Below are positions 33,188-42,731 of a stretch of 64,000 bases of DNA, in pieces. The notes beneath the pieces were generated by a model. The model searched no databases and was not told where the DNA came from. It worked only from the letters and a program-made list of their open reading frames with translations. The number at the start of each line of letters is the position of its first letter. The first letter of the stretch is position 1. The position numbers and the translations under genes are program-made. The stretch covers positions 3,472,001 to 3,536,000 of the forward strand of contig NZ_CP079107.1 of NCBI RefSeq assembly GCF_019285735.1, given 5' to 3'. This DNA is from Paeniglutamicibacter sp. Y32M11. Its GTDB lineage: Bacteria > Actinomycetota > Actinomycetes > Actinomycetales > Micrococcaceae.

Positions 33188-34651
33188 CTAGTGGATCACC
33201 CAGGTGATTAGTCCCAGCAGGGTGCAGACAACGGCCAGGAGGATGCCGAGCCGCGGGGCAATCCATGCGGTAACCTCCCCCTCGGTGGGCGACGCCGCGT
33301 CCGGGCCGGGGACCGCGGCGACGGGAATGACCGCCATTTCGTAGGCCAGCAGGATCCTCGAGGGCGCCAGCATGGTGGCCATCGACGCGGTGACGTTGGA
33401 GACCGCGACGAGCTGCAGCACCGATGAGCCCATGGAGGTGGCCGCCTGCGCCTGCGTTGCCGCCAGCATGGAGTTTGCCGCGGTGTTGGACCCGGAAATG
33501 AATCCAGCCAATCCGCTGACGACCGGCCCCAGGACCAGATAGCCGGCACCGATCCCTGCCAGCGCCGCCCCCAGTTCCCGGCCCATGCCGGTGGCCGCGA
33601 GCAGCGCGCCCAGAATGGTGAATCCACCGGTGGCGATTCCCACCGGAACCCAGCTGCGGTAGGCCAGGGAGGCGCGGGCGCGCAGGCCGGAGGTTCCGCC
33701 GCCCAGGGAGGTGGAACCGTATTGGGCGATAAGGCAGGCCACTATCAGCCAGATCCCGCCGCTGCTGAGTGTGCGCTTGAGCAGGGAGGCTTCCATCGGA
33801 GAGCTGAGCGCGCGAGCCGCCAGCAGACCCGCGGTCAGCACCGCGTAGGGCAGCAAGGCCACCGCGACCGCGCGGCCGGCCGGCACCAGCGACCGGCCCA
33901 TCTTGAAGCTCAACAGGTGCACGGCCAACACCAGCAGCGAGCCGATGATGCCCGCCGGCGGGGTGCCCATGAGCAAGTTGGCGACCAGGATTCCCGCGTT
34001 GAGCAGCACCGCGGCGCCCACTAAGTGCGCCAGCAGCCGACCGGGTTTGGGCGATTCCCCGCGCATCACGAGCCACGCGGCGATTCCCGCACCGAGCACC
34101 ACCGGCAGGGTCAGCAGCGCGGAGCGGACACCCACGTCGAAGAGGGAAAGTCCGGCCAAATCCGCTGCCACCAGCGTTCCCGGGCCCAGCGCTCCCCAGG
34201 GAACGGCCACGAGTCCGAGCAGACTCAGGATCGCCGAGTGCTTCACCGAATGCCCCAGTTGCATCAGCAGCGGGACGCCCACGGTGACACCGATTCCGAA
34301 CCCCGTCACCGACTCGGCGAAGGGAACCAGCCCGAAGATCACCAGCACGGTTCCAGCTTGTCGGTTTGAGGCGCTTTGGCGCAGCCAGCCTGAGATACGG
34401 TCCATGGCTCCGGTTTCGGCGGTGATGCGCGAGAGCAGCACGCCGCCGAAGAGGATAAGCAGCACTTCAAGAATGGTGGGGCCGAACATGGCTCCAGCCC
34501 GCAGGAGCTCTCCAACAGGAGTGGGGAAGAAAAAGATGGCTACGAGGACACCGGTGAGCAAGGAATAGACGGCCATCGTGGTGGCCTTTGTTCGGGCCAG
34601 AAACAGGGTCATGGCCACCACGATCGGGGAGGCGGCAGCCAATGCCAGCAT
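33188..34651 (-). CDS. L-lactate permease family transporter (LctP)
   Basis: A 487-residue membrane protein with about 12-13 helices. Family marks include FGGVLLSRITAETGAMDRI, FGLVPFAESVTGFGIGVTVG, LLGLVAVPWGALGPGT and SGLAGFISGSNTAANSM. Members import lactate, glycolate or related carboxylates with a proton. It is somewhat shorter than the classical 550-residue LctP, so the substrate is uncertain. No lactate dehydrogenase is adjacent. Confidence 0.9.
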   Translation of the reverse strand: MLALAAASPIVVAMTLFLARTKATTMAVYSLLTGVLVAIFFFPTPVGELLRAGAMFGPTILEVLLILFGGVLLSRITAETGAMDRISGWLRQSASNRQAGTVLVIFGLVPFAESVTGFGIGVTVGVPLLMQLGHSVKHSAILSLLGLVAVPWGALGPGTLVAADLAGLSLFDVGVRSALLTLPVVLGAGIAAWLVMRGESPKPGRLLAHLVGAAVLLNAGILVANLLMGTPPAGIIGSLLVLAVHLLSFKMGRSLVPAGRAVAVALLPYAVLTAGLLAARALSSPMEASLLKRTLSSGGIWLIVACLIAQYGSTSLGGGTSGLRARASLAYRSWVPVGIATGGFTILGALLAATGMGRELGAALAGIGAGYLVLGPVVSGLAGFISGSNTAANSMLAATQAQAATSMGSSVLQLVAVSNVTASMATMLAPSRILLAYEMAVIPVAAVPGPDAASPTEGEVTAWIAPRLGILLAVVCTLLGLITWVIH

Positions 34652-34781
34652 GTTGGCGGTTCCTTTGTTCGGGGCACCGCTCGGGGATTCACGCGGCGTG
34701 TTCTGCTGCGATTGACGATACCGGGGCGTCGACGGAACAACGACTTAGTTGCGGCGCTTGGCCCTTACTGGCGACAAACGA

Positions 34782-34821
34782 GAACCGCCGCACATTTCAC
34801 CAAGTGAATGTACGGCGGTTC
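34782..34821 (-). terminator. Hairpin terminator after the DUF4383 gene
   Basis: GAACCGCCG (34782-34790) and CGGCGGTTC (34813-34821) form a 9-bp stem that continues inward with one bulge or mismatch. It lies 36 nt past the stop of the DUF4383 gene on the minus strand. Confidence 0.65.
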
Positions 34822-34856
34822 CCGGGATCGGATTCAGTTTTTTGCTGCGGCCATGC

Positions 34857-35309
34857 CTAGGCGATACGGCGGGCCGGGGTCAGGTTCCTACCCAAGGCCA
34901 GGCCGAGTCCGGCCATGCCCACGCCCAGCGCGAAGTGCAGGACGTTATCTGCGGTGTTGACAGGGACGAAGTTTGCGGCACTGGCCTGGTCAATGAAGAC
35001 TCCGTAGAAGCCCAAGATCAGGTAGACAATACCCCCGACAACCAAGAAGGTCTTTGCCGTTGCTGCGCTGCGCCACAGGGTGACTCCAAGGACACCGAAG
35101 AGTAGGTGGACAACGTTGTGAAGGACCGAGACCTGGAAGATGCCAAGCAACATTGAGCCGGAGTGGTGTCCGGCCATCCCTAGGTGTTCGGTATTGCTAG
35201 TGATGCCGGGAATGAATCCCAGGACACCAACCAGCAGAAATACCGCGCCGACGGCCAGTGCAACGTATTGCACTAGGGAACGGTGTGTGTTCGTGTGTGT
35301 CGAGGCCAT
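34857..35309 (-). CDS. DUF4383 domain-containing membrane protein
   Basis: A 150-residue protein with four membrane helices (about residues 12-34, 53-75, 80-102 and 118-140). Segments such as FLLVGVLGFIPG, HNVVHLLFGVLGV and NTADNVLHFALGVGM fit DUF4383, function unknown. The ATG at 35309 has AAGGAG at 7 nt and is preferred over 35378. The gene stands alone, with its own hairpin terminator. Confidence 0.88.
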   Translation of the reverse strand: MASTHTNTHRSLVQYVALAVGAVFLLVGVLGFIPGITSNTEHLGMAGHHSGSMLLGIFQVSVLHNVVHLLFGVLGVTLWRSAATAKTFLVVGGIVYLILGFYGVFIDQASAANFVPVNTADNVLHFALGVGMAGLGLALGRNLTPARRIA

Positions 35310-35423
35310 GGTGGGCTCCTTGGGTTCCTGTCGATTTTCAACGCCGCTGCGTTGCTGACAGCAGATATTCGGAACCACTGTGCCGACGGATTGCCCGCGG
35401 GGTGAAGAATCTTTCGGTACGAC

Positions 35424-35801
35424 TTAACCCTCGCTGATTTCGTCGTAATTGAGCCGGGCACGAATGATCTTTTCCGCATGCCCCTGCGCCCAGTCTCGAA
35501 CGATTTCAAGGGGTCCCAGCAAGGTGGCACCGAGTTCGGTGAGTTCATATTCCACCCGCGGCGGCACCTCGGGATAAATCGTCCGGGTCAACAACCCGTC
35601 ACGTTCTAGGGAGCGCAAGGTTTGGGTGAGAACCTTGGGTGTGACGCCGCCAATGTCCTGCCGTAGCGCTGAGAACCTGCGGGGTCCCGCTTCAAGGGCA
35701 AGGAACACCAACGGCGTCCACTTGTCCCCCATGCGCTGCATGATCGAGCGCGAGGGGCAGTCCGGGCTCATGACGTCAAAGGCCCGCTGCTCAGTATCCA
35801 T
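35424..35801 (-). CDS. HxlR-family winged-helix transcriptional regulator
   Basis: A 125-residue regulator. The CPSRSIMQRMGDKWTPLV motif with its single cysteine, the RRFSALRQDIGGVTPKVLTQ helix-turn-helix, LRSLERDGLLTRTIYPEVPP and RVEYELTELGATLL wing are all classic HxlR. The cysteine may sense electrophiles or oxidants. It is divergent from the NAD(P)-binding protein gene and probably represses it, the usual pairing for this family. Confidence 0.92.
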   Translation of the reverse strand: MDTEQRAFDVMSPDCPSRSIMQRMGDKWTPLVFLALEAGPRRFSALRQDIGGVTPKVLTQTLRSLERDGLLTRTIYPEVPPRVEYELTELGATLLGPLEIVRDWAQGHAEKIIRARLNYDEISEG

Positions 35802-35818
35802 GAGGTAACCATATTACG

Positions 35819-35848
35819 TTGAGGTACTCGATATCAATTGGATACTAT
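35819..35848 (+). promoter_or_regulatory. Promoter of the NAD(P)-binding protein gene, with dyads
   Basis: TTGAGG (35819-35824) and TACTAT (35843-35848) with an 18-nt spacer. GATATC and CAATTG palindromes lie in the spacer, a plausible binding place for the divergent HxlR regulator. Confidence 0.45.
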
Positions 35849-35915
35849 TGTGACAACGAGGAAAGCAACCGCCGACTCGAACCGAAGCACCGCAGCGATA
35901 TTAGAGGAGCAGAAC

Positions 35916-36524
35916 ATGAAGATTGCCGTATACGGAGCCACCGGAATGGTCGGTAGCCAGCTTGTCACCGAAGCCGCCAAGCGTGGCCACCAGGTCACAG
36001 CCGTCTCCCGCACCGGCCGCGAGGTTGCCGGAGCATCCTCGAACGCCGCCGCGCAGCTCGGGGACGCCGCTGCATACCGGGCCCTTGCCGCTGAAAATGA
36101 TGTGGTTATCTTCTCGGTTCCGCCATCGCGCACCGGTGAATCCCACCAGCCTTTCATCGATGCCCACGAGGCAATCTCCGAGACCCTCGTGCCTGCACGC
36201 GTATTTATCGTCGGCGGTGCCGGCGCAACCGAGGTTGACGGCGTCCGTCTCTTCAACATCCCGGGCTTCCCCGAGGAGTACAAGCCAGAGGCCCGCACCA
36301 TGGGTGAGGTCCTTGACCTCTACACCTCGGCCTCGGGCCTTGACTGGACCATGTTGGCACCGGCACCGGTCATCGCACCGGGTGAGCCGACTGGGAATAT
36401 TGCCTTGGGCAACGATTCCCCTGCCGGAGATCACGTGAGCACCGGCGACTTCGCCGTTGCCGCATTGGATGAGATCGAGACTCCGGCGCACCAGCACCGC
36501 CGCTTCACGGTCGCCAGCGCCTAA
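35916..36524 (+). CDS. NAD(P)-dependent oxidoreductase (atypical SDR, NAD(P)H-binding family)
   Basis: A 202-residue protein beginning MKIAVYGATGMVGSQL, the Rossmann glycine motif. It goes on with TAVSRTGREV, DVVIFSVPPSRTGE, RVFIVGGAGATEVDG and the C-terminal SGLDWTMLAPAPVIAPGE. This is the NmrA/YwnB-like group often controlled by HxlR regulators. The ATG at 35916 has AGAGGAG upstream. The substrate is unknown, and it may act on quinones or aldehydes. A strong terminator follows. Confidence 0.88.
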   Translation: MKIAVYGATGMVGSQLVTEAAKRGHQVTAVSRTGREVAGASSNAAAQLGDAAAYRALAAENDVVIFSVPPSRTGESHQPFIDAHEAISETLVPARVFIVGGAGATEVDGVRLFNIPGFPEEYKPEARTMGEVLDLYTSASGLDWTMLAPAPVIAPGEPTGNIALGNDSPAGDHVSTGDFAVAALDEIETPAHQHRRFTVASA

Positions 36525-36562
36525 GGATCGCACAGGCGCTCGATGCGTCTTCGCACCTCAAG

Positions 36563-36605
36563 ACGGGTGTGGCAGAACCCCAATCCGGGGTTGCGCCACA
36601 CCCGT
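36563..36605 (+). terminator. Terminator after the NAD(P)-binding protein gene
   Basis: ACGGGTGTGGC (36563-36573) and GCCACACCCGT (36595-36605) pair perfectly. Inside, AACCCC and GGGGTT continue the stem. Confidence 0.8.
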
Positions 36606-36788
36606 TGGCGCATCTGATCATTTTCACTGGTGTATGAGCCGAAGCACAAGTAGCTTCATCGATTCCGCCGCGGCGACTATGGTTGATTGCGGTGGTCGCC
36701 GCCGTGTGAATCGTGATCCTTAGTCACGAGGCAAATGGCTGAGCATTCCACTCCTAACATCACTTCATCGGTTCGCAGGAAGAAGTTC

Positions 36789-38465
36789 ATGAATTACGTT
36801 CGCCCCAAGGCAACCAGACTATTCTCGGCCGCAGCGGCCGTAGCCGCAGCGCTTGTGCTCGCTGGCTGCGCCCCGGCTTCCCCGGCTCCCGAGTCCGGCA
36901 GCGAAGCCGGCAGCGAAGCCGGCACCCCGGTCACCGGCGGCACCCTGGTTTACGCCTCCGGCGATGCCGAACCCACCTGCCTAGATCCGCACGTGGGTGG
37001 CAACTATCCCCAAGCATTGGTCGCCTCTCAATATTTGGAGACGCTTTACACCAAGGACGCCTCCGGACAGCTGATCCCATGGCTCGCCGAAGACTCCACC
37101 GTCTCGGAAGATGGGCTGCTGCGTACCCTGAAGATCCGTGAGGGAATCAGCTTCACCGATGGCACTGCGCTTGACGCTGCCGCCGTGAAAGCGAACTTCG
37201 AGCATCTGTTAGATCCAGAGACAGCTTCTTCCACCGGTTTCCTTGCCTTGGGCAAGATCGCATCGATGAAGGTCGTTAACACCACGACGCTGGAACTCAC
37301 GCTCTCGACCCCCGATAGCTCGTTGCTCGAATCCTTCTCAATGCCTTGGGTTGCGATCGAATCTCCGACCGCGCTGAAGCGCAGCCAGGAAGATAACTGC
37401 GCAGCTCCGGTGGGAACCGGTCCGTTCAAGGTTGAATCCTGGAAGAAACAGGATGCGGTTAATCTGGTGCGCAACGCCGACTACGTCCAGCCGGTGGCCA
37501 CCGAGGGACATGATGGCGCAGCCTACCTGGACGCCATCACTTGGCGCTTTATCCCCGAGGCAGCCACCCGCTACGCCGCATTGCAGTCCGGCGAGGTGCA
37601 GATTATCGACAACGCCCAGCCAGACACCATCGCCGCTGCGGCTAAAACTCAGACCATCAAGCACTTGGATGCCCCGCGTCCCGGAGCGTCGAACCGCATT
37701 GAGCTGAACTCCTCCAAGGCCCCGTTCAACGACGCATCGGTCCGCGAGGCCTTCATCCATGCGGTGAACGTGGATGCGAGCATCGATTCGCTCTTCTTCG
37801 GGACCGCGCCACGTTCCTATTCCCCGCTCTCCAGCGCCGAACCACTGGCCTACTCCGCGGAATCTCTCTTCGCTTATGACCCCGCCAAGGCCTCCGAACT
37901 CCTCGATGCGGCCGGCTGGAGTGAACGCGATGCCGAGGGCTACCGCGTTAAGGACGGCACTCGTCTGACTTTGACCTTCCCGGTCAGCACCAGCCAGTCG
38001 ATCCCCGCCGAGCAATCACTCTTTGAGCAATTACAAGCTACCGCCAAGGAATCGGGCTTTGACGTCAAGATCAAGCTGCTTGACCTCTCCAGCTGGTACG
38101 GAGAATTGTTCAAGAATGACTACAACCTCGTCTCGGCCCCCTATACCAAGGTTGGCCCGAGCGTATTGAGCGTGCTGTTCCACTCCGACTCCACGATTCC
38201 CGCACCATCTGGCTACTTTGCGAACCTGTCCCAGGTCAAGGACCCGAGCCTTGATGCGCTGTTAGACACTGCCGGTTCCACCAAGGATGAGGCAGAACGC
38301 AAGGATCTGTACTCGCAGGCTCAGAAGAAGGTGCTCGAGGGGTACTACCTCTTACCGCTGTATGACCAGCAGAACCACTTCCTTTATTCGGAAAAGCTGC
38401 GCAACGTCGGAGCCACCACAGCCGTAGCGACTCCTACCTTCTTTGATTCGTGGCTGGCTAACTAA
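36789..38465 (+). CDS. ABC transporter solute-binding lipoprotein, family 5
   Basis: A 558-residue binding protein. The signal helix ends with the lipobox LAGC (Cys27). The mature part carries GGTLVYASGDAEPTCLDP and NYPQALVASQYLETLY, so it is closely related to the protein at 14552-16294. The ATG at 36789 has AGGAAG at a good distance; 36735 is the longer alternative. It heads a four-gene operon with DppB- and DppC-like permeases and a double ATPase. The ligand may be a peptide or a sulfur compound; no monooxygenase gene is attached here. Confidence 0.92.
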   Translation: MNYVRPKATRLFSAAAAVAAALVLAGCAPASPAPESGSEAGSEAGTPVTGGTLVYASGDAEPTCLDPHVGGNYPQALVASQYLETLYTKDASGQLIPWLAEDSTVSEDGLLRTLKIREGISFTDGTALDAAAVKANFEHLLDPETASSTGFLALGKIASMKVVNTTTLELTLSTPDSSLLESFSMPWVAIESPTALKRSQEDNCAAPVGTGPFKVESWKKQDAVNLVRNADYVQPVATEGHDGAAYLDAITWRFIPEAATRYAALQSGEVQIIDNAQPDTIAAAAKTQTIKHLDAPRPGASNRIELNSSKAPFNDASVREAFIHAVNVDASIDSLFFGTAPRSYSPLSSAEPLAYSAESLFAYDPAKASELLDAAGWSERDAEGYRVKDGTRLTLTFPVSTSQSIPAEQSLFEQLQATAKESGFDVKIKLLDLSSWYGELFKNDYNLVSAPYTKVGPSVLSVLFHSDSTIPAPSGYFANLSQVKDPSLDALLDTAGSTKDEAERKDLYSQAQKKVLEGYYLLPLYDQQNHFLYSEKLRNVGATTAVATPTFFDSWLAN

Positions 38466-38492
38466 TCAGCTAGCGGAGACGGACCCCCATCC

Positions 38493-39470
38493 ATGAGTAC
38501 ATCCACCATCGCGCGCCAGCGGTTAGCCCCGATTTTGGGGCGGACCGCTCGCTGGGTGCTGGGCAAGCTGGGTGGGGGCATCTTCGTGTTGTGGGCAGTG
38601 GCCACCGCGATCTTCTTTGGCATCCGCATGATTCCCGGAGACCCTGCCGAAGCGATCATGGGCGGGCCAGGGTCCCAAGCCTCGGCCGAGGCATTGGCTG
38701 CTGCGCGCGCCGAATACGGTCTGGATCAGCCGCTCTACGTTCAGTACTTCTCGCAACTATGGCGCTTGGCCACCGGGGACATGGGTACCTCCTATTCGCT
38801 CAAGACCCCGGTGGCCGAGGTACTCGGTGAGCTGATTCCGCCCACCCTAGTCCTTGCGGTACTCGCCCTGGTGGTGGCCTGGGCGTTGGCGTTGGTATTA
38901 GCGGTAATCTCCACGCGCAGCGGTGCGGTGGGGACGGCCATCGCCTCGGGGCTGGAGATCGTTTCGGCCGCGGTACCGCATTTTTGGCTGGCCAGTGTGC
39001 TGATCATGCTCTTTGCCACGGCACTGGGCTGGCTCCCACCGGTGAGCACCAGCACGCCGGCAGGACTAGTTTTACCGGTGATCACCTTGGCCCTACCGTT
39101 AGCTGGTTTCTTGGGTCAGGTCATGCGCGACACCATGGCCCGTGCCCAACGCTCGGCCTTTGCCCTCTCGGCGCGAGCTCGAGGTGAGTCGGAGATCGGA
39201 GTCCTGCTGCGCCATTCCCTGCGCCACGCAGCACTGCCGGGCATCGCGCTTTCCGGCTGGGCCTTTGGTTCCCTGCTCTCCGGTGCGGTAGTTGTTGAAT
39301 CCATCTTCGCCCGCCCCGGGCTGGGACGTTCCCTGCTCTCGGCTGTCACCGCCCGAGACATTCCCCTAGTCACCGGTGTCGCGCTGATCTCGGCTGCCGC
39401 CTATGTGGTGATCATGGCTCTCTCGGATATCGCAGAACGCCTCGCCGACCCAAGAATCCAAGCTTCATGA
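38493..39470 (+). CDS. Opp/Dpp-type ABC transporter permease (DppB-like)
   Basis: A 325-residue permease with RMIPGDPAEAIMGGPGSQ after the first helix, SAAVPHFWLASVL, the EAA-loop SEIGVLLRHSLRHAALPGIAL and VVESIFARPGLGRSL, ending LADPRIQAS. It is the counterpart of the permease at 13533-14555. It overlaps the DppC-like gene by 4 nt (ATGA). Confidence 0.93.
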   Translation: MSTSTIARQRLAPILGRTARWVLGKLGGGIFVLWAVATAIFFGIRMIPGDPAEAIMGGPGSQASAEALAAARAEYGLDQPLYVQYFSQLWRLATGDMGTSYSLKTPVAEVLGELIPPTLVLAVLALVVAWALALVLAVISTRSGAVGTAIASGLEIVSAAVPHFWLASVLIMLFATALGWLPPVSTSTPAGLVLPVITLALPLAGFLGQVMRDTMARAQRSAFALSARARGESEIGVLLRHSLRHAALPGIALSGWAFGSLLSGAVVVESIFARPGLGRSLLSAVTARDIPLVTGVALISAAAYVVIMALSDIAERLADPRIQAS

Positions 39471-40360
39471 GCACCCCGAAACCACAACTGAGTCTGGGCG
39501 ATCCCCTGCTCACCCCACGCCCGGCGCCCCGCGCGCCTAGGGGTGGCGGCCGAATGCTGCGCATCGTTGCCCGGCTGCCGCTGATCATTTCGGCAGCCGT
39601 GTTGGCCTTTTTTGTCCTTTCGGCCATCGCACCGCAAATACTAGCCCCCTTTGATCCGCTGGCCATCAACCCCGTTGATGCGTTTTCCGGCCCCGGTGCC
39701 GGCCATCTGCTCGGCACCGACGAATCTGGGCGTGACATTTATTCACGGATCATCCATGGTTCCCGGGACTCGCTGCTCATCGGTGCCGCGGCCACGGCCA
39801 TCGGACTTTTCCTGGCGCTGGTGCTGGGCACCATCGCCGGATTTGGTTCACGCTGGATGGACAGCTGGGTAGGACGCATCCTCGAAGTGCTGTTTTCGCT
39901 GCCCGGATTGTTGCTGGCCTTGGTATTTATTGCGTTGGCCGGACCCGGAGTGGGGACCACCGTGGTGGCGGTGGGATTGACCACCGCACCGGGTTATGCG
40001 CGGATGATCCGTGCGCAGATTATTGCGCTGTGCTCCTCCCCCATGGTGGAGGCCGCCACGGTGCTTGGCCGCTCCCCGGCGCGTATCCTCACCACGCATA
40101 TCCTGCCCAATGCACTGGCCCCGATTGCTGTGCTGGGCACCTTGGGATTGGGCCAGGCGGTCGTCTGGGCTGCGTCGCTGAGCTTCTTGGGACTTGGCTC
40201 ACCACCACCGGCACCCGAATGGGGAGCCATGCTCTCCGCCGGTCGCACCTACTTGGCATTGGCCTGGTGGATGACGTTCTTCCCCGGTCTGGCGATCGTG
40301 CTGGTGGCAGCCGCCTCCACCGTGCTTTCCCGTACCCTCAGCCCAGGAGCCAAACGATGA
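39467..40360 (+). CDS. Opp/Dpp-type ABC transporter permease (DppC-like)
   Basis: A 297-residue permease. It has GTDESGRDIYSRIIHGSRDSL after the first helix and LEVLFSLPGLLLALVFIALA. The EAA-loop VEAATVLGRSPARILTTHIL and LSFLGLGSPPPAPEWG follow near the end. Counterpart of 12571-13536. It overlaps both neighbours by 4 nt. Confidence 0.93.
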   Translation: MSTPKPQLSLGDPLLTPRPAPRAPRGGGRMLRIVARLPLIISAAVLAFFVLSAIAPQILAPFDPLAINPVDAFSGPGAGHLLGTDESGRDIYSRIIHGSRDSLLIGAAATAIGLFLALVLGTIAGFGSRWMDSWVGRILEVLFSLPGLLLALVFIALAGPGVGTTVVAVGLTTAPGYARMIRAQIIALCSSPMVEAATVLGRSPARILTTHILPNALAPIAVLGTLGLGQAVVWAASLSFLGLGSPPPAPEWGAMLSAGRTYLALAWWMTFFPGLAIVLVAAASTVLSRTLSPGAKR

Positions 40361-42015
40361 GCAATCCGACTCCGATCCTTGAGGTCAAAAAGCTCTCCGT
40401 GGCCTTCGGCAATTCCGAAGTCGTCTCCGATGTCTCTTTCACGCTTACCCCCGGCGAATGTCTGGCGTTGGTGGGTGAATCGGGGTCTGGAAAATCTGTC
40501 ACCGCGCGTTCGCTCATCGGGTTGGCGGGTCCCGGGTCCACGGTGCACGCAGAGAGTCTGGGAATCGGTGGACGAGATGTTCGAGGACTCAGCCAACGCG
40601 CTTGGCGCACGATTCGCGGCGCTCAGGTTGGATTCATCCTGCAGGATGCGCTGAGCTCACTGGATCCATTGCGGCTCGTTGGCAAGGAAATTGATGATGC
40701 CCTGCGCCTGCATTCAACGGGTTCCGGGTCACAACGGGCGGCACGTGTTGTTCAACTGCTTGAATCGGTGGGTCTGGATGACCCCGTGACCAGAGCCGGA
40801 CAACGCTCCGGGGAACTATCCGGAGGCATGCGCCAGCGTGCCCTGATTGCCTCCGCGATTGCCCTTGACCCGATGTTGATCATTGCCGATGAGCCGACCA
40901 CAGCGTTAGACGCAACGATTGCCGCCGCGGTGCTGGATCTGTTGGGTACGTTGCGTAACTCCGGCTCGGCCATGCTCTTGATTAGTCACGACCTTGCGGC
41001 CGTGGCTTCCGTCGCCGATTCCATCGCGGTGATGCAGGACGGGCACATCGTGGAGTATGGCTCCCGGGATCAGATTCTTTATGATCCGCAGCATCCCTAT
41101 ACCCGGGCTCTGTTGGCCGCAGTTCCCGCCGGCAAGCCCCGCTTCACCAAGCTATCCCCCGCAGTCCCGGCCAACAGCTCACCGGTTCTCCGCGCACCGG
41201 AAGCGACTCCGGAGCTGACCTCCGTAGAGCACTCACCGGTATTAGTCGCACGGGGCCTGTCCAAAAGCTTTGCCGTTGCCGGGGCTGATTCCTTCCCTGC
41301 GGTGTCACATGTGGACTTTGAGCTACACCCCGGGCAGACGCTGGGAGTGGTGGGCGAATCGGGTTCGGGCAAAACCACCACGGCACGCATGGCACTGGGA
41401 CTGTTGGCACCGGATAGCGGAACCGTGACACTTTTTGGTGAGCCCTGGTCGTCAATTCCCGAGGCTCAGCGCCGCGCACGCCGCTCCTCCTTGGGCGCCA
41501 TCTATCAGGATCCGCTGGCCTCCTTCGACCCGCGACTATCGACCGGCGCGTTGTTGGCGGACGCGTTGAGTCAGGGCAGCACGCGCAATCCCCGCAACTA
41601 TCGGGACAAGATCGCCGAGCTGCTGGACATGGTGGGCTTAGATCCGGTGCTCGCTTCGCGGAACCCCACAACGCTCTCCGGAGGGCAGCGTCAGCGGCTG
41701 GCGATCGCCCGCGCCCTGGCTCCAAATCCCCGGGTGCTGATCTGTGATGAGCCGGTTTCCGCCCTTGACGTTTCCGTGCAGGCCCAGGTCCTTGACCTAC
41801 TGGATGAGTTACAGCAACGTCTGGGGCTGAGCTACCTTTTGATCTCCCACGATCTGTCGGTCATCCGGCACATGAGCGATCAGGTGGTGGTGATGCGTGC
41901 CGGTGCGGTGATGGAATCGGGAGCCACCGAGTTGGTTTTCAGCAACCCGCAACACGAATACACGCGTTCGTTGCTCGCCGCAGCGCCAACGATGGTGCCC
42001 GGCCGCTCAGCCTAA
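40357..42015 (+). CDS. Opp/Dpp-type ABC transporter, double ATP-binding protein
   Basis: A 552-residue double ATPase. Each half has Walker A GESGSGKS/T, a signature (ELSGGMRQR and TLSGGQRQR) and Walker B DEPTTALD or DEPVSALD. The ATG at 40357 overlaps the DppC stop by 4 nt; a longer open frame to 40030 is inside the permease gene and is rejected. It is the paralogue of 10862-12571 and the last gene of this importer operon. Confidence 0.93.
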   Translation: MSNPTPILEVKKLSVAFGNSEVVSDVSFTLTPGECLALVGESGSGKSVTARSLIGLAGPGSTVHAESLGIGGRDVRGLSQRAWRTIRGAQVGFILQDALSSLDPLRLVGKEIDDALRLHSTGSGSQRAARVVQLLESVGLDDPVTRAGQRSGELSGGMRQRALIASAIALDPMLIIADEPTTALDATIAAAVLDLLGTLRNSGSAMLLISHDLAAVASVADSIAVMQDGHIVEYGSRDQILYDPQHPYTRALLAAVPAGKPRFTKLSPAVPANSSPVLRAPEATPELTSVEHSPVLVARGLSKSFAVAGADSFPAVSHVDFELHPGQTLGVVGESGSGKTTTARMALGLLAPDSGTVTLFGEPWSSIPEAQRRARRSSLGAIYQDPLASFDPRLSTGALLADALSQGSTRNPRNYRDKIAELLDMVGLDPVLASRNPTTLSGGQRQRLAIARALAPNPRVLICDEPVSALDVSVQAQVLDLLDELQQRLGLSYLLISHDLSVIRHMSDQVVVMRAGAVMESGATELVFSNPQHEYTRSLLAAAPTMVPGRSA

Positions 42016-42096
42016 GCCCCTGCAGCTATGGGGAAGCACGTTGTCGTGGTCGGGCACCGCCTTGAATTCAGGCTCTGGGCCCTGGGATCAGATCCA

Positions 42097-42504
42097 TTAA
42101 GTCGCGGCCAGCGAATGCTCCAGTAGCTCGCGCAGCGCGCCACGATCCACTCCCGTCAACCGTGTGAGATACAGGCAGACCTTTGAGGCTCGGTATTTGC
42201 CGAGCCGAGCGAGTAACTCGGGCCAGCGCTCGGAGAAATCATTGACCAGGTAGATGGTGTGCTGTTTGGGCCCCGGGGCGAAGGCGAGCAAGGGAGCTAC
42301 TCCCCCATGTCCGCTCTCATAGCGGTACGCGCATTCGCCGAATCCAATGATGCGCCCGGCCCACACAACAGGCTTTTCGTTGCTGATCTCACCAAAGAGC
42401 GCAAGTAGTTCCTCGGCTTCAGCACGCCGTGGACCCGTGGCGCGGTCCAGGACCGACGCAACTGGCAGGTCCGATGGCGACATAACCGGTGGCTTCGTTG
42501 CCAT
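42097..42504 (-). CDS. DUF1801 domain-containing protein
   Basis: A 135-residue protein resembling the YdhG/DUF1801 family: a short N-terminal helix, VVWAGRIIGFGECAYRYES, and then an alpha-beta fold with KQHTIYLVNDFSERWPELLARL and SKVCLYLTRL. The function is unknown. The ATG at 42504 has GAGG upstream and is preferred over 42555. It has no operon partner and lies between the second importer operon and benE. Confidence 0.8.
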   Translation of the reverse strand: MATKPPVMSPSDLPVASVLDRATGPRRAEAEELLALFGEISNEKPVVWAGRIIGFGECAYRYESGHGGVAPLLAFAPGPKQHTIYLVNDFSERWPELLARLGKYRASKVCLYLTRLTGVDRGALRELLEHSLAAT

Positions 42505-42673
42505 GACGTTCCTCGCTATCGTGCTGGGTATCCCCAGCGTACAACCGTAGGACAAGATCCGAGGTGGGAGCGTCCCCGAACCCCGGCACCACCACGATTC
42601 AGTGGCAAAAGTACGAACTTCGGCTCATCGACGTCTTGTCGAGGGTGTGGGAACCACCGCCGGTACCTTCCCA

Positions 42674-42731
42674 GCAGTGGTTTTCACTGTGCGGCGTCCC
42701 CGGCAGTGGTTTTCACTGTGCGGCGTCCCCG
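42674..42731. repeat. Two tandem copies of a 29-bp sequence at the 3' end of benE
   Basis: The unit beginning GCAGTGGTTTTCACTGTGCG at 42674 is repeated exactly at 42703, each copy 29 bp long. The copies cover the stop codon and last 15 codons of benE. Because 29 is not a multiple of three, the second copy is read in another frame, giving the tail KTTAGDAAQ. Confidence 0.9.
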
